Assembly: GCF_011601345.1 (NCBI RefSeq) | Contig: NZ_JAAORB010000010.1 | Span: forward strand, 25,338 to 89,337 | From: Roseovarius gahaiensis | GTDB lineage: Bacteria; Pseudomonadota; Alphaproteobacteria; Rhodobacterales; Rhodobacteraceae | Direction: 5' to 3' | Length of the DNA stretch: 64,000 nt | In this document: one piece after another, positions 46,550-55,397 of the stretch | Layout: each line of letters begins with the position of its first letter | How positions within the stretch are numbered: position 1 is the first letter of the stretch | Translations under genes and position numbers: made by a program | Notes under the pieces: model-generated | Database searches by the model: none | Told to the model about the DNA's origin: nothing | Seen by the model: the letters and a program-made list of their open reading frames with translations, nothing else

Positions 46550-47680
46550 ATGCGCGAAACCCCGAACTGGCCCGACCCGGCGGCACATATCGCCCGGCAT
46601 TCCCCCGACACGGCGACCCTGTATTTCAGCCCGGCAGCCTTGCACGCCACCGCGCGGCGGTTTCAAAACGGCTTTGACGGGCTGGTGACCTATGCGGTCA
46701 AGGCCAATGCGGGCGAAGAGGTGCTGACCAATCTGGTGGCGGCGGGCCTTCGTGCCTTTGATGTGGCCAGCCCGCGCGAAATGTATGCCGTGCGCACGAT
46801 CTGCCCCGACGCGGTTTTGCATTACAACAACCCCGTGCGTTCGGCCGAAGAGGTGGGCGTTGCGCGCGCCTTGGGCGTCGCCTCGGCCTCGGTCGATTGC
46901 TGGCGCGAGTTTGACAAGCTGGCTGAACTGCCCAAAAGCACCGAAATCGCCGTGCGGCTGGCCTTGCCGGTTGCGGGCGCGGCCTATGATTTTGGCGAAA
47001 AGTTCGGCCTTGGCCCGGATCGTGCGGCGGATTTGCTAAGCGAGGTGGCCGCGCGTGGCTATCGCCCCGCCATCACCTTTCATCCCGGCACCCAATGCGC
47101 CGATCCTGCCGCATGGGGGGCGTATATCGCCGTGGTTGCGGATGTGGCGCGCCGGGCTGGCGTGCGGCTTGCGCGGCTCAACGTCGGTGGCGGCTTTGCC
47201 TCGCATCGCGCGGGGCATGCCCCGGACCTTGAGGCGATATTCACCCATATCCGGGCCGAGGTGTCGCGCCATTTCGGGGATCACGCCCCCGATTTGGTAT
47301 GCGAGCCGGGCCGCGCCATGGTGGCCGATGCCTTTACGTTGGCCACCCGCGTCAAGGCGCTGCGCGACACGGGGGCGGTATTCCTGAATGATGGCATATA
47401 CGGCGGCCTGACCGAAGCGCGCGATATTGGCGCGCCCGGTCGCATTCGCGTCTTGTCGGCCGATGGCACGCCGCGCCATGCGCCGCCGGTGCCGCGCGTG
47501 GTTTATGGGCCTACCTGCGACAGCCTTGATCGGCTGCCCGATCCGCTGCCGCTGCCCGGTGATTTGACCGAGGGCGATTATGTGCTGTTCGATGGTATGG
47601 GCGCCTATTCGCGCAGCCTGACCACCCGGTTCAATGGCTATGGTCTGGGTGATCCGGTGACGGTGGCAGAATTGCGGTAG
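46550..47680 (+). CDS. Ornithine/lysine decarboxylase-like enzyme (fold-type III PLP)
   Basis: A 376-aa alanine-racemase-fold decarboxylase. The PLP lysine is K51 in TYAVKANAG; FHPGTQC replaces the common FHVGSQ; CEPGRAMVADA binds phosphate; and the active-site cysteine contributed by the second subunit is C323 in YGPTCDSLDRL. Ornithine is the likely substrate, giving putrescine, but diaminopimelate or other basic amino acids cannot be excluded. The ATG 46550 (MRETPNW) has CAGGA upstream; an ATG at 46475 would place the start within the operator-like repeat. It is probably controlled by the divergent Lrp-type regulator. Confidence 0.85.
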   Translation: MRETPNWPDPAAHIARHSPDTATLYFSPAALHATARRFQNGFDGLVTYAVKANAGEEVLTNLVAAGLRAFDVASPREMYAVRTICPDAVLHYNNPVRSAEEVGVARALGVASASVDCWREFDKLAELPKSTEIAVRLALPVAGAAYDFGEKFGLGPDRAADLLSEVAARGYRPAITFHPGTQCADPAAWGAYIAVVADVARRAGVRLARLNVGGGFASHRAGHAPDLEAIFTHIRAEVSRHFGDHAPDLVCEPGRAMVADAFTLATRVKALRDTGAVFLNDGIYGGLTEARDIGAPGRIRVLSADGTPRHAPPVPRVVYGPTCDSLDRLPDPLPLPGDLTEGDYVLFDGMGAYSRSLTTRFNGYGLGDPVTVAELR

Positions 47681-47745
47681 GACGCTCTGGACATGTGCGC
47701 AGGGGCCGTTACGTTCGGCCCAAGGCATGTGCGAAAGGGCAGATC

Positions 47746-50043
47746 ATGGAAAAATTCGGCAAAAGCCAACCCGTTACCCGGTTTGAGGATCAGCGATTCC
47801 TGACAGGCCATGGCCGCTATGTGGACGATATCGCGCCTGAGGGCGCGCTGTTTGCCCATGTTTTGCGCAGTCCGGTCGCGCATGGCACGATCACCGCGCT
47901 GGATGTGGAGGACGCCCGCAGCGCCCCCGGCGTGCATCTGGTGCTGACCGCTGATGATCTGGCCAAATCCGGCGTGACCGAGGGTATGGCCTTCAACATG
48001 ATCAAGAACCGCGATGGCAGCCCCGCCGCCGCGCCGCGCCGGCCCATTCTGGCCGAGGGTCGCCTGCGGTTTGTCGGCGAACCTGTGGCGATGATCGTGG
48101 CCGACACGCTGGATCAGGCCCGCGACGCCGCCGAGATGATCGCACTGGAGTATGATGATCTGCCGGTGCATATGGACATTGCCGCAGGCGGCACGCCCCT
48201 GCATGACGAGGCCCCGGACAACCGCGCCTTTGACTGGGCGCTGGGCGATGAACAGGCGGTCGAATCGGCGATTGCCGGTGCGGCTCATGTCGTGCGGATG
48301 CCGTTGCATGATAACCGGATCATCTCAAACCCGATGGAGCCGCGCGGCTGCTACGCCGAAACCTTGGGCAACCGCCTGCATCTGGCGGTGAACGGTCAGG
48401 GGGTCTGGGGCACCAAGCGCAATCTGGTGCGCGTTCTGGGGATGGCCGCGGATGACATTCGCGTCACCACCCCCGATGTCGGCGGCGGGTTCGGCACCAA
48501 GGCGATGGATTATCCCGAAACCTATCTTGTGGCCCATGCCGCGCGTGTTTTGGGCCAACCCGTGCGCTGGATGGCGGATCGCGGCGAAACCATGCTGGCC
48601 GACAATGCGGGCCGTGGGCTTGATCATGACCTGACGCTGGCCTTCGACGCGGATCTGAAAATCACCGCCTACCGCGTGGATAGCCGGGTTGATCTGGGTG
48701 CCTATTGCAGCACCATGGGGCAGGGGATCCAGACCGATCTGTTCTCGAAGGTTCTGATGGGTGTCTATGACGTGCAGGATACGTTTTTGCATGTCGAAGG
48801 GTTCTTTACCAATACCGTGCAGGTCGATGCCTATCGCGGCGCGGGCCGCCCCGAGGCGATCTATGCGCTGGAACGCGTCATGGACCGCGCGGCGCGCGAA
48901 CTGGGTGTCGATCCATGGGAGTTGCACCGCCGCAATTTCATTCCGGCTAAGGCCTTTCCCTATGTGTCGTCCACCGGCGAAACCTATGATGTGGGCGATT
49001 TCAACCGCGTGCTGGAGCGGGCTGAGGCCGAATGCGACCGCGCCGGGTTTGCCGCGCGCAAGGCCGAAAGCGCGGCGCGCGGGCGGCTGCGCGGCATGGG
49101 GCTGTGTTACTATATCGAAAGTATTTTGGGCAATCCTTCGGAAACGGCGAAAGTCGCGTTCAATGCGGAGGGCACCGTGTCGATCTATGTGGGCACACAA
49201 TCCAACGGTCAGGGGCATGAAACTGTCTATGCGCAGTTCCTGTCGGATCAAACCGGCATTCCGGTGGACCAGATCACCGTGGTGCAGGGCGACAGCGATC
49301 TGATTGCCAATGGCGGCGGCACCGGCGGCTCGCGTTCGGTGACCACGCAAAGCAACGCCACGCTGGCCACCGTGTCCAAGATGATCTCCGCTTTCATCCC
49401 TTATTTGGCCGACAAGATGGGCGTCGGCGAAGATGCGCTTGGCTTTGATGATGATACCTTCCGTGCGCCGGGGTCCAACATGACACCTACGCTACTGGAA
49501 GCCGCGCAAATGGCGCGCGCCGATGGCCGCAGTGACCTTTTGGTGCACGAAGAGACCGCCACGCTGCCTGCGCGGTCATTCCCCAACGGTGCCCATGTCG
49601 CCGAGGTCGAGGTTGATCCCGATACCGGCAAAGTCACGCTGGACCGCTACACAGTGGTTGATGATTTCGGAAACCTGATCAACCCCTTGCTGGTGGCAGG
49701 GCAAGTGCATGGCGGCACCGTGCAGGGCGTCGGGCAGGCGCTATTGGAACACGTTGTGCATGACGCTGATGGTCAGCTCCTCACGGCGAGTTTCATGGAC
49801 TATGCGATGCCAAGGGCCGATGATGTGCCCATGATCGGGTTTACCACCGAAGCTGTGCCCTCAACGGCGAATGCCATGGGTATGAAAGGCTGTGGCGAGG
49901 CTGGAACCGTCGGCGCGATGGCTGCCACCGCCAATGCGGTGGCCGACGCGCTTTGGGATCGTGGCGTGCGGCAGGCGGATATGCCTTTTACGCCGCACCG
50001 TGTGTGGAAGATGCTGAATGAAGCGATGGCGCCACTGGATTGA
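47746..50043 (+). CDS. Molybdopterin-dependent hydroxylase large subunit, form II CoxL-like
   Basis: A 765-aa xanthine-oxidase-family large subunit. Mo-cofactor motifs are GGGFGTKAMDYPE, QSNGQGHETVYAQ, GGTGGSRS and the catalytic-glutamate loop GCGEAGTVG. The active-site loop AYRGAGRPEA is the form II CoxL signature, not the AYRCSFR of true CO dehydrogenase. The medium (FAD) and small (2Fe-2S) subunits are not adjacent, so it is an orphan large subunit here. The substrate is unknown (aldehyde, purine or aromatic hydroxylation are family options). ATG 47746 follows AAGGGCAG. Its end overlaps the DUF2235 gene. Confidence 0.88.
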   Translation: MEKFGKSQPVTRFEDQRFLTGHGRYVDDIAPEGALFAHVLRSPVAHGTITALDVEDARSAPGVHLVLTADDLAKSGVTEGMAFNMIKNRDGSPAAAPRRPILAEGRLRFVGEPVAMIVADTLDQARDAAEMIALEYDDLPVHMDIAAGGTPLHDEAPDNRAFDWALGDEQAVESAIAGAAHVVRMPLHDNRIISNPMEPRGCYAETLGNRLHLAVNGQGVWGTKRNLVRVLGMAADDIRVTTPDVGGGFGTKAMDYPETYLVAHAARVLGQPVRWMADRGETMLADNAGRGLDHDLTLAFDADLKITAYRVDSRVDLGAYCSTMGQGIQTDLFSKVLMGVYDVQDTFLHVEGFFTNTVQVDAYRGAGRPEAIYALERVMDRAARELGVDPWELHRRNFIPAKAFPYVSSTGETYDVGDFNRVLERAEAECDRAGFAARKAESAARGRLRGMGLCYYIESILGNPSETAKVAFNAEGTVSIYVGTQSNGQGHETVYAQFLSDQTGIPVDQITVVQGDSDLIANGGGTGGSRSVTTQSNATLATVSKMISAFIPYLADKMGVGEDALGFDDDTFRAPGSNMTPTLLEAAQMARADGRSDLLVHEETATLPARSFPNGAHVAEVEVDPDTGKVTLDRYTVVDDFGNLINPLLVAGQVHGGTVQGVGQALLEHVVHDADGQLLTASFMDYAMPRADDVPMIGFTTEAVPSTANAMGMKGCGEAGTVGAMAATANAVADALWDRGVRQADMPFTPHRVWKMLNEAMAPLD

Positions 50044-51091
50044 ATGGTTTGCAACCGCCCTGCGCCCCGGACAGCGCCGGGGGCAGACAAGCCTTGCCCA
50101 AAGGCGGGGGCGGATCAATCATGTCCTGATCCTGGATGGGACCATGTCCACGCTGAACGATGGCCGCGAAAGCAACGCGGGCCTGACCTATAAATTGCTG
50201 TCTGAGATCAGCGGTCCGGACCTGTCTGTATATTACGAAGCGGGGGTGCAGTGGCAGGACTGGTCCAGCACGTTGGACGTGATGATGGGGCGCGGGATCA
50301 ATCGGCAGATCCGCCGCGCCTATGGCTACCTTGCCAGCCGTTACCGTGCCGGAGACCGGATTTTCCTGATTGGCTACTCGCGGGGTGGGTATGCCGTGCG
50401 CTCTTTGGCCGGAATGATCGACAAGGTGGGCCTGTTGCGTGCTCAAGACGCCACCGAGCGTAATATTCTGACCGCCTATCGCCATTACCAATCACCGCCC
50501 GGAAGCGCGGCGGCGCAGGCGTTTACCCGCCTGTATTGTCAGGATGCGGCGCCGGTCGAAATGGTGGGCTGCTGGGATACGGTTAAGGCGCTGGGCTTGC
50601 GCCTGCCGCTGCTATGGCGTTGGAGCGAAGGCCGCCACGCGTTTCACAATCACCACCTTGGCCCGACCATCAAGCACGGTTTTCACGCGTTGGGCCTTGA
50701 TGAAACCCGCGCGGTGTTCACGCCGGTGTTGTGGGACTGTCCACCCGAATGGAATGGCCGGGTGGAACAAGTCTGGTTTCGTGGCACCCATGGCGACATC
50801 GGTGGGCACCTGATGGGATATGCCCCCGCCCGGCCGCTGGCCAATATCCCGCTGGTCTGGATGCTTGAGAACCTTGAGGGCTGCGGGCTGGCCTTGCCGC
50901 ACGGCTGGCGGGCGCGTTTTCCGATGGATGCCAATGCGCCGTCGGTCGGCACATGGCGCGGTTGGGGCAAGATATTCCTGTTGCGCGGTCGCCGCGTGGT
51001 GGGCCGCGACCCGTCTGAACGCCTGCATGAAACCGTCACCGAGGCCGTTGTCGAAAAGACCGACCCGGCAGGCCATGTCGCCCAAGGCTGA
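50018..51091 (+). CDS. DUF2235 alpha/beta-hydrolase-like protein
   Basis: A 357-aa protein with the DUF2235 pattern: HVLILDGT near residue 35, GRGINRQIRRAYGYLASRY, the nucleophile elbow LIGYSRGGYAVRSLAG, CWDTVKALGL and WFRGTHGDIGGH, giving Ser, Asp and His candidates. DUF2235 members include type VI secretion phospholipase effectors, but no T6SS genes or signal peptide are present. The ATG 50018 lies 26 bp inside the end of the CoxL-like gene, which suggests translational coupling or a later internal start such as 50144. Confidence 0.82.
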   Translation: MKRWRHWIEWFATALRPGQRRGQTSLAQRRGRINHVLILDGTMSTLNDGRESNAGLTYKLLSEISGPDLSVYYEAGVQWQDWSSTLDVMMGRGINRQIRRAYGYLASRYRAGDRIFLIGYSRGGYAVRSLAGMIDKVGLLRAQDATERNILTAYRHYQSPPGSAAAQAFTRLYCQDAAPVEMVGCWDTVKALGLRLPLLWRWSEGRHAFHNHHLGPTIKHGFHALGLDETRAVFTPVLWDCPPEWNGRVEQVWFRGTHGDIGGHLMGYAPARPLANIPLVWMLENLEGCGLALPHGWRARFPMDANAPSVGTWRGWGKIFLLRGRRVVGRDPSERLHETVTEAVVEKTDPAGHVAQG

Positions 51092-51163
51092 CACCAAGGC
51101 CAACGCCCACAGGTTTTGGTCAGATGGAGATAGCGAGCAGAGCAGGCCCGGAGCCCAAAGCCC

Positions 51164-51646
51164 TTAACGCAGTTTCATGATCAGGCAGGTGGTTGATCCG
51201 GTGGCATAGAGTTTGCCGTCGTCAATCCCGCGTATTTCGCCGCTGGCGACGCCCGTTGACCGGCCTGCGTGATCCACCACGCCGGTGGCGCGCACAGGCA
51301 TCCCCAAGGGGATCGCGCGGGTGATGTTCACCTTGTATTCCAGCGTCGTGTAGACCGAGCCGCGCGGCACCTTGGTCATCACGGCGCAGCCCATGCAACT
51401 ATCAAGAATCGCGCCATACCAGCCGCCATGCACGCCACGCATCGGATTGGTCGCGCCGAACTCAGGCGTGCCTTCAAACACAACGCGGCCGTCTTCGGCC
51501 AGAACCGGCGCAAAGCCCAGCGTTGGCCCGATGGGCGGGCCGGGCAGGCGGCCTGTGATCATGTCCTCCACGAACTCCAGCCCGGACCGCGCCAGCAGCT
51601 CATCCATGCCCGGCATGTCATCTAATGTTTCTGCTACACGCGGCAT
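51164..51646 (-). CDS. PaaI-family thioesterase (hotdog fold)
   Basis: A 160-aa acyl-CoA thioesterase-like protein. GVHGGWYGAILDSCMGCAVMTKV and the following YTTLEYKVNITRAI form the hotdog helix and strand that hold the active site, with G-V-H-G-G as in PaaI-type enzymes. The acyl substrate is not deducible. ATG 51646 follows TTGGGGGCAACG. An in-frame extension upstream to 51934 overlaps metF and has no family content. It lies 81 bp downstream of metF in the same direction. Confidence 0.85.
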   Translation of the reverse strand: MPRVAETLDDMPGMDELLARSGLEFVEDMITGRLPGPPIGPTLGFAPVLAEDGRVVFEGTPEFGATNPMRGVHGGWYGAILDSCMGCAVMTKVPRGSVYTTLEYKVNITRAIPLGMPVRATGVVDHAGRSTGVASGEIRGIDDGKLYATGSTTCLIMKLR

Positions 51647-51726
51647 CGTTGCCCCCAAATCTTGTGATGTCGAAGGCGACGTTAGGCGCGCAGGCCAACA
51701 AAGAAAAGCACCAGTTACAAGACGCG

Positions 51727-52593
51727 TCAGGCGACGTCGCGCAGGGCGACCTTGGGTGCCACGCCAAGGGCATGGCACACGTCGCGCGTCAGCTCGGGGC
51801 GGTTCAGCGTGTAGAAGTGCAAATCTTCCACCCCGCCTTCGATCAACTCGCTGCACAGCTCGGTCGCCAGTGCCGTGGCCAGCAGATCTTGCCGGTTGTC
51901 GCGAATGGCCTTGTCGAATGTCTCGTCCAGCCATGCCGGGATGGATGTGCCGCAGGAGGTGGCAAACTTGCGCACGCCGGCCCAGTTTTCAATCGGCAGA
52001 ACGCCGGGGATGATCGGCGCGTCGATCCCGGCCTTGACGCAGGCATCGCGGAACCGGAAAAACGTGTCGGCTTCGAAAAAGAACTGGGTGATCGCCTCGG
52101 TCGCACCCGAATCGATCTTGCGCTTCAGCCAATCAATATCGGCGTTTTGGTCCGCCGCCTCGGGGTGCTTTTCGGGATAGGCGCCGACGCGGATCGTGAA
52201 CTTGCCAGTGTCGGCCAGCGCCTCGATCAACTCGCAGGAATTGGTGAAGCCGTCGGCATGCGGTGTAAAGCCCGCCGCACCCTTGGGCGGGTCGCCGCGC
52301 AGGGCGACAATCTCTCTTACACCAGCCTGATGGAAGCTGTCGGCGATCGCCAGCGTTTCCTCGCGCGTGGCCTCGACGCAGGTCAGATGCGCGGCCACGT
52401 TCAGGCCCGTGGCATTGTGCAAGGTGCCCACGGCCTCGCGGGTCAGTTCGCGCGTGGTGCCGCCCGCCCCATAGGTTACGGACACGAAACGCGGCGACAG
52501 CGGCGCCAGCGTATGGATCGTGTCCCACAGGCGAAACGAGGCTTCCAACGATTTGGGCGGAAAGAATTCGAACGATATATTTGGTGTTGTCAT
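51727..52593 (-). CDS. metF: 5,10-Methylenetetrahydrofolate reductase
   Basis: A 288-aa FAD-dependent reductase making 5-methyl-THF for methionine synthesis. It has SFEFFPPKS at the N-terminus, VSVTYGAGGTTRE, HLTCVEATREE, ALRGDPPKG and AITQFFFEAD, all MetF blocks. ATG 52593 is chosen over 52602 because GCAGGA is correctly spaced. It is divergent from a MetR-like LysR gene with a TGAG-N5-TTCA-type site between them. This enzyme consumes the methylene-THF that the glycine cleavage system in this window makes. Confidence 0.96.
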   Translation of the reverse strand: MTTPNISFEFFPPKSLEASFRLWDTIHTLAPLSPRFVSVTYGAGGTTRELTREAVGTLHNATGLNVAAHLTCVEATREETLAIADSFHQAGVREIVALRGDPPKGAAGFTPHADGFTNSCELIEALADTGKFTIRVGAYPEKHPEAADQNADIDWLKRKIDSGATEAITQFFFEADTFFRFRDACVKAGIDAPIIPGVLPIENWAGVRKFATSCGTSIPAWLDETFDKAIRDNRQDLLATALATELCSELIEGGVEDLHFYTLNRPELTRDVCHALGVAPKVALRDVA

Positions 52594-52647
52594 GGCGGCC
52601 ATCCTGCGAAAAATCTGAGTTGTCTTCTTGTTGCAGGTGCAGCATTG

Positions 52648-52660
52648 TGAGACAACTTCA
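52648..52660. promoter_or_regulatory. Candidate MetR box between metF and metR
   Basis: TGAGACAACTTCA matches the MetR consensus TGAA-N5-TTCA with one mismatch. It lies in the 101-bp divergent spacer, 35 bp before the metR start. Confidence 0.45.
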
Positions 52661-52694
52661 TAAAATTCATGGTTTATGTGAGGCGCGCTAATAT

Positions 52695-53624
52695 ATGCAT
52701 ATCGAATTGCGGCACCTGCGAACGATCCGGGCGATCCAACAGGCCGGGGGTATCGCCCGTGCGGCCGATCTTCTGCACATCACGCAGTCGGCATTGAGCC
52801 ATCAAATCAAAGGGTTAGAGGATCAGGCCGGGGTCGAACTTTTCGCGCGCCGGTCAAAGCCGTTGAAATTGTCGGCCGCGGGGCAACGCCTGTTGCGGGT
52901 GGCTGAAAAAGTCCTGCCCGAGGTCGAGGCGCTGGAAGGTGAGTTTGGCGGTCTGCGACAGGGCAGCGCAGGGCGGATGCATATCGCCATTGAATGCCAC
53001 GCCTGTTTTGACTGGTTGTTTCCCGTGCTGGAACAGTTTCGCAAGGCATGGCCCGAGGTTGATGTGGATATCCGCCCCGGTCTGGCCTTTGATGCGCTGC
53101 CCGCCCTGCGCAAGGAAGAGGTGGATCTGGTGGTGTCGTCGGACCCCGAGGATCTGCCGGGCATCCAGTTCAAACCGCTTTTCGATTACGAGCCGGTGTT
53201 CGTTGCCTCATCGCAGCATCCGTTGGCGCAAAAACCCTTTGTCGAGGCCGAGGATTTCCGGGGGGAAACCCTGATCAGCTATCCCGTGGACCGGTCGCGT
53301 CTGGATGTGTTTACCGAGCTTTTGACCCCGGCCAAGGTGGAACCGCGCAGCATCCGTCAGGTGGAATTAACGGCGGTTATTCTGTTGCTGGTGGCGTCGA
53401 ATCGTGGCGTTGCGGTGCTGCCCGACTGGGTGGTGCGCGAGGTCAGAACCAGCAGTGATTACGTGACCCGCCCGATCACCGACAAGGGATTGACCAAACG
53501 CCTTTACGCCGCGATCCGCGATGATGATGCCGACAAGCCGTTCGTTGCCCATCTGGTCCGGCTGGCCCGCGAAATTCCGGTGCGCCTGCAACGTGGCGAA
53601 CTGGCCGGGCAAGGCCCCTTGTAA
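52695..53624 (+). CDS. metR: LysR-family regulator, MetR-like
   Basis: A 309-aa LysR regulator with the HTH RHLRTIRAIQQAGGIARAADLLHITQSALSHQIKGLED and a MetR-like effector domain containing IECHACFDWLFPVLEQFRKAWPEVDVDI. MetR activates methionine genes with homocysteine as co-effector. The position divergent from metF and the box-like sequence between them support this role. The start ATG 52695 lacks a clear Shine-Dalgarno sequence. A SuhB-like gene follows 52 bp downstream. Confidence 0.9.
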   Translation: MHIELRHLRTIRAIQQAGGIARAADLLHITQSALSHQIKGLEDQAGVELFARRSKPLKLSAAGQRLLRVAEKVLPEVEALEGEFGGLRQGSAGRMHIAIECHACFDWLFPVLEQFRKAWPEVDVDIRPGLAFDALPALRKEEVDLVVSSDPEDLPGIQFKPLFDYEPVFVASSQHPLAQKPFVEAEDFRGETLISYPVDRSRLDVFTELLTPAKVEPRSIRQVELTAVILLLVASNRGVAVLPDWVVREVRTSSDYVTRPITDKGLTKRLYAAIRDDDADKPFVAHLVRLAREIPVRLQRGELAGQGPL

Positions 53625-53676
53625 GGCGCGCGCGGGGCGCGTATACGCGCGGCTTGAACGCAAAGGAGCCGATGCG

Positions 53677-54465
53677 ATGCCGGGCAGTGCCAACCTCAAC
53701 ATCATGATCAAAGCCGCGCGCAAAGCGGGCCGGTCGCTGGTCAAGGATTTCCGCGAGGTCGAACAGCTTCAGGTGTCGATGAAAGGCGCGGGCGATTTCG
53801 TCAGCCGCGCTGATCTGGCCGCCGAGCAGATCCTTAAGGATGAACTGCGCGGCGCGCGCCCGACCTATGGCTGGCTGGCCGAAGAGGGCGGCGCTGAAGA
53901 CGGCGAAGACCCAACCCGCCGCTGGATTGTCGATCCGCTGGACGGCACCACCAATTTCCTGCACGGCCTGCCGCATTGGGCGATTTCCATCGCCTTGGAG
54001 CATAAGGGCAAAATCGTTGCCGGCGTGATTTACGACGCGGCCAAGGACGAGATGTTTTTTGCCGAAAAAGGCGAAGGCGCATGGTTGAACGAAAGCCGCC
54101 TGCGCGTATCGGGCCGGGGCCGGATGATCGAAGCGATCTTTGCCACCGGCGTGCCATTTGGCGGCCGCTCGGACCTGCCCGCGACCCTGCAGGATCTGGC
54201 GCGGCTGATGCCCGCCTGCGCCGGTGTGCGGCGGTGGGGCTCGGCGGCGCTGGACATGGCCTATGTCGCCGCTGGCCGCTATGACGGGTTTTGGGAACGT
54301 CGGCTGAAAGAATGGGATCTGGCCGCGGGAATCATCATCGTGCAAGAAGCCGGTGGTTTCGTCGAACCGCTAAGCGAGGGCGGTGACATTCTGGACAGCG
54401 GCGAAGTGATCTGCGCCAACGAGGTGATTTTCGACAAGTTCACCAAGGTGATCCGCGGCGCGTGA
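53677..54465 (+). CDS. suhB: Inositol-1-monophosphatase SuhB-like
   Basis: A 262-aa Mg-dependent phosphatase. It has WLAEEGG, WIVDPLDGTTNFLHGLPHWAISIAL and the C-terminal EWDLAAGIIIVQEAGG, the complete IMPase/SuhB motif set. In E. coli SuhB also acts in rRNA antitermination with NusA. ATG 53677 follows AAAGGAG. It is the closer SuhB match of the two IMPase genes in the window. It lies downstream of metR and ends near a hairpin-tail repeat. Confidence 0.92.
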   Translation: MPGSANLNIMIKAARKAGRSLVKDFREVEQLQVSMKGAGDFVSRADLAAEQILKDELRGARPTYGWLAEEGGAEDGEDPTRRWIVDPLDGTTNFLHGLPHWAISIALEHKGKIVAGVIYDAAKDEMFFAEKGEGAWLNESRLRVSGRGRMIEAIFATGVPFGGRSDLPATLQDLARLMPACAGVRRWGSAALDMAYVAAGRYDGFWERRLKEWDLAAGIIIVQEAGGFVEPLSEGGDILDSGEVICANEVIFDKFTKVIRGA

Positions 54466-54520
54466 TCCTGATGGGCGCCTTTGGCGCGCCGGTTGGAGTG
54501 CGTTCAGGCCACGCAGGCCT

Positions 54521-54571
54521 TGGGGGACGCTGTCCCCCAAACCCTCTGGGATATTTTTGAACAGAAGAAGG
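54521..54571. repeat. Hairpin-plus-tail dispersed repeat, copy 1
   Basis: A hairpin TGGGGGAC/GTCCCCCA (54521-54539) is followed by a 24-nt tail (54548-54571) beginning GGGATATTTTTG and ending AACAGAAGAAGG. The identical tail follows a different G/C hairpin at 59710-59759. This copy lies 7 bp beyond the stop of the minus-strand rhomboid gene. Confidence 0.8.
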
Positions 54572-54578
54572 CGCGGCG

Positions 54579-55325
54579 CTATTTGCGGCGGCGCACGCGT
54601 GGGATGTCGCTGCGTCGGAACTGGTATTGTGCCGGGGCGTGCGGCGGCTCACCTGCGGTGCGTTGCCAAAAGGCCGGGCCGCCGCGTTTGAGAAAGACCG
54701 GCACGGTCAGGATCAGGCCGATGACAAAGCCCCCGGCATGCGCCCAATAGGCCACGCCGCCCCCCGTGGGGTCCGATCCGATGCCGCTGAACAATTGCAG
54801 GCCGAACCAGATCGCCAGCATCAGCCAAGCAGGGACCGGCATCAGTTTGACGAAAACGATGAAAATCAGCAGGACATCCACCCGCGCCTTGGGAAACAGC
54901 AGCAAATAGCCGCCCATCACCCCCGCGATCGCGCCTGACGCGCCCACTGTGGGCACTTGGCTGTAGGGCGCTGCCGCCAGATGGGCCAGCCCGGCCCCAA
55001 GGCCCGAAGCAATGTAGAACAGCGTATAGCCAAGATGGCCCATCTCGTCTTCGAGGTTGTCGCCGAAGATGTATAAAAACAACATGTTACCGGCAAGATG
55101 CATCAGCCCGCCATGCAGGAACATCGAGGTAAAAAGGGTGGAATAGGTGCCCTGCTGGCCGACCAGCGCCGGGGTCATGGCCCAGTCGTAGAAAAACAGT
55201 TGCAAGGAGCGCTGATCGGCAAACAGCGACCAGTAGCTGATGAACACCACCACGTTGATCGCGATCAGCGCATAGGTGACATAGGGCGTTTGCCGCGACG
55301 GGTTGTGATCTCGGATCGGGAACAT
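54579..55325 (-). CDS. Rhomboid family intramembrane serine protease
   Basis: A 248-aa membrane protein with about six helices. The catalytic dyad is S130 in VGASGAIAGVMG and H196 in YWAHAGGFVIG; HLAGNMLFLYIFGDNLED is the conserved oxyanion/asparagine region. Rhomboids cleave transmembrane substrates in the inner membrane, but physiological substrates are unknown here. ATG 55325 begins MFPIRDHNPSR. It is followed by the hairpin-tail repeat and lies downstream of putA in the same direction with 72 bp between. Confidence 0.93.
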   Translation of the reverse strand: MFPIRDHNPSRQTPYVTYALIAINVVVFISYWSLFADQRSLQLFFYDWAMTPALVGQQGTYSTLFTSMFLHGGLMHLAGNMLFLYIFGDNLEDEMGHLGYTLFYIASGLGAGLAHLAAAPYSQVPTVGASGAIAGVMGGYLLLFPKARVDVLLIFIVFVKLMPVPAWLMLAIWFGLQLFSGIGSDPTGGGVAYWAHAGGFVIGLILTVPVFLKRGGPAFWQRTAGEPPHAPAQYQFRRSDIPRVRRRK

Positions 55326-55397
55326 GGGGGATAGTTGGCGCGCCGCCCCGGCAAGGTCAAGCGCCCGCCGTATGTGGCGGGCGCTTTAAGGGGGGCG

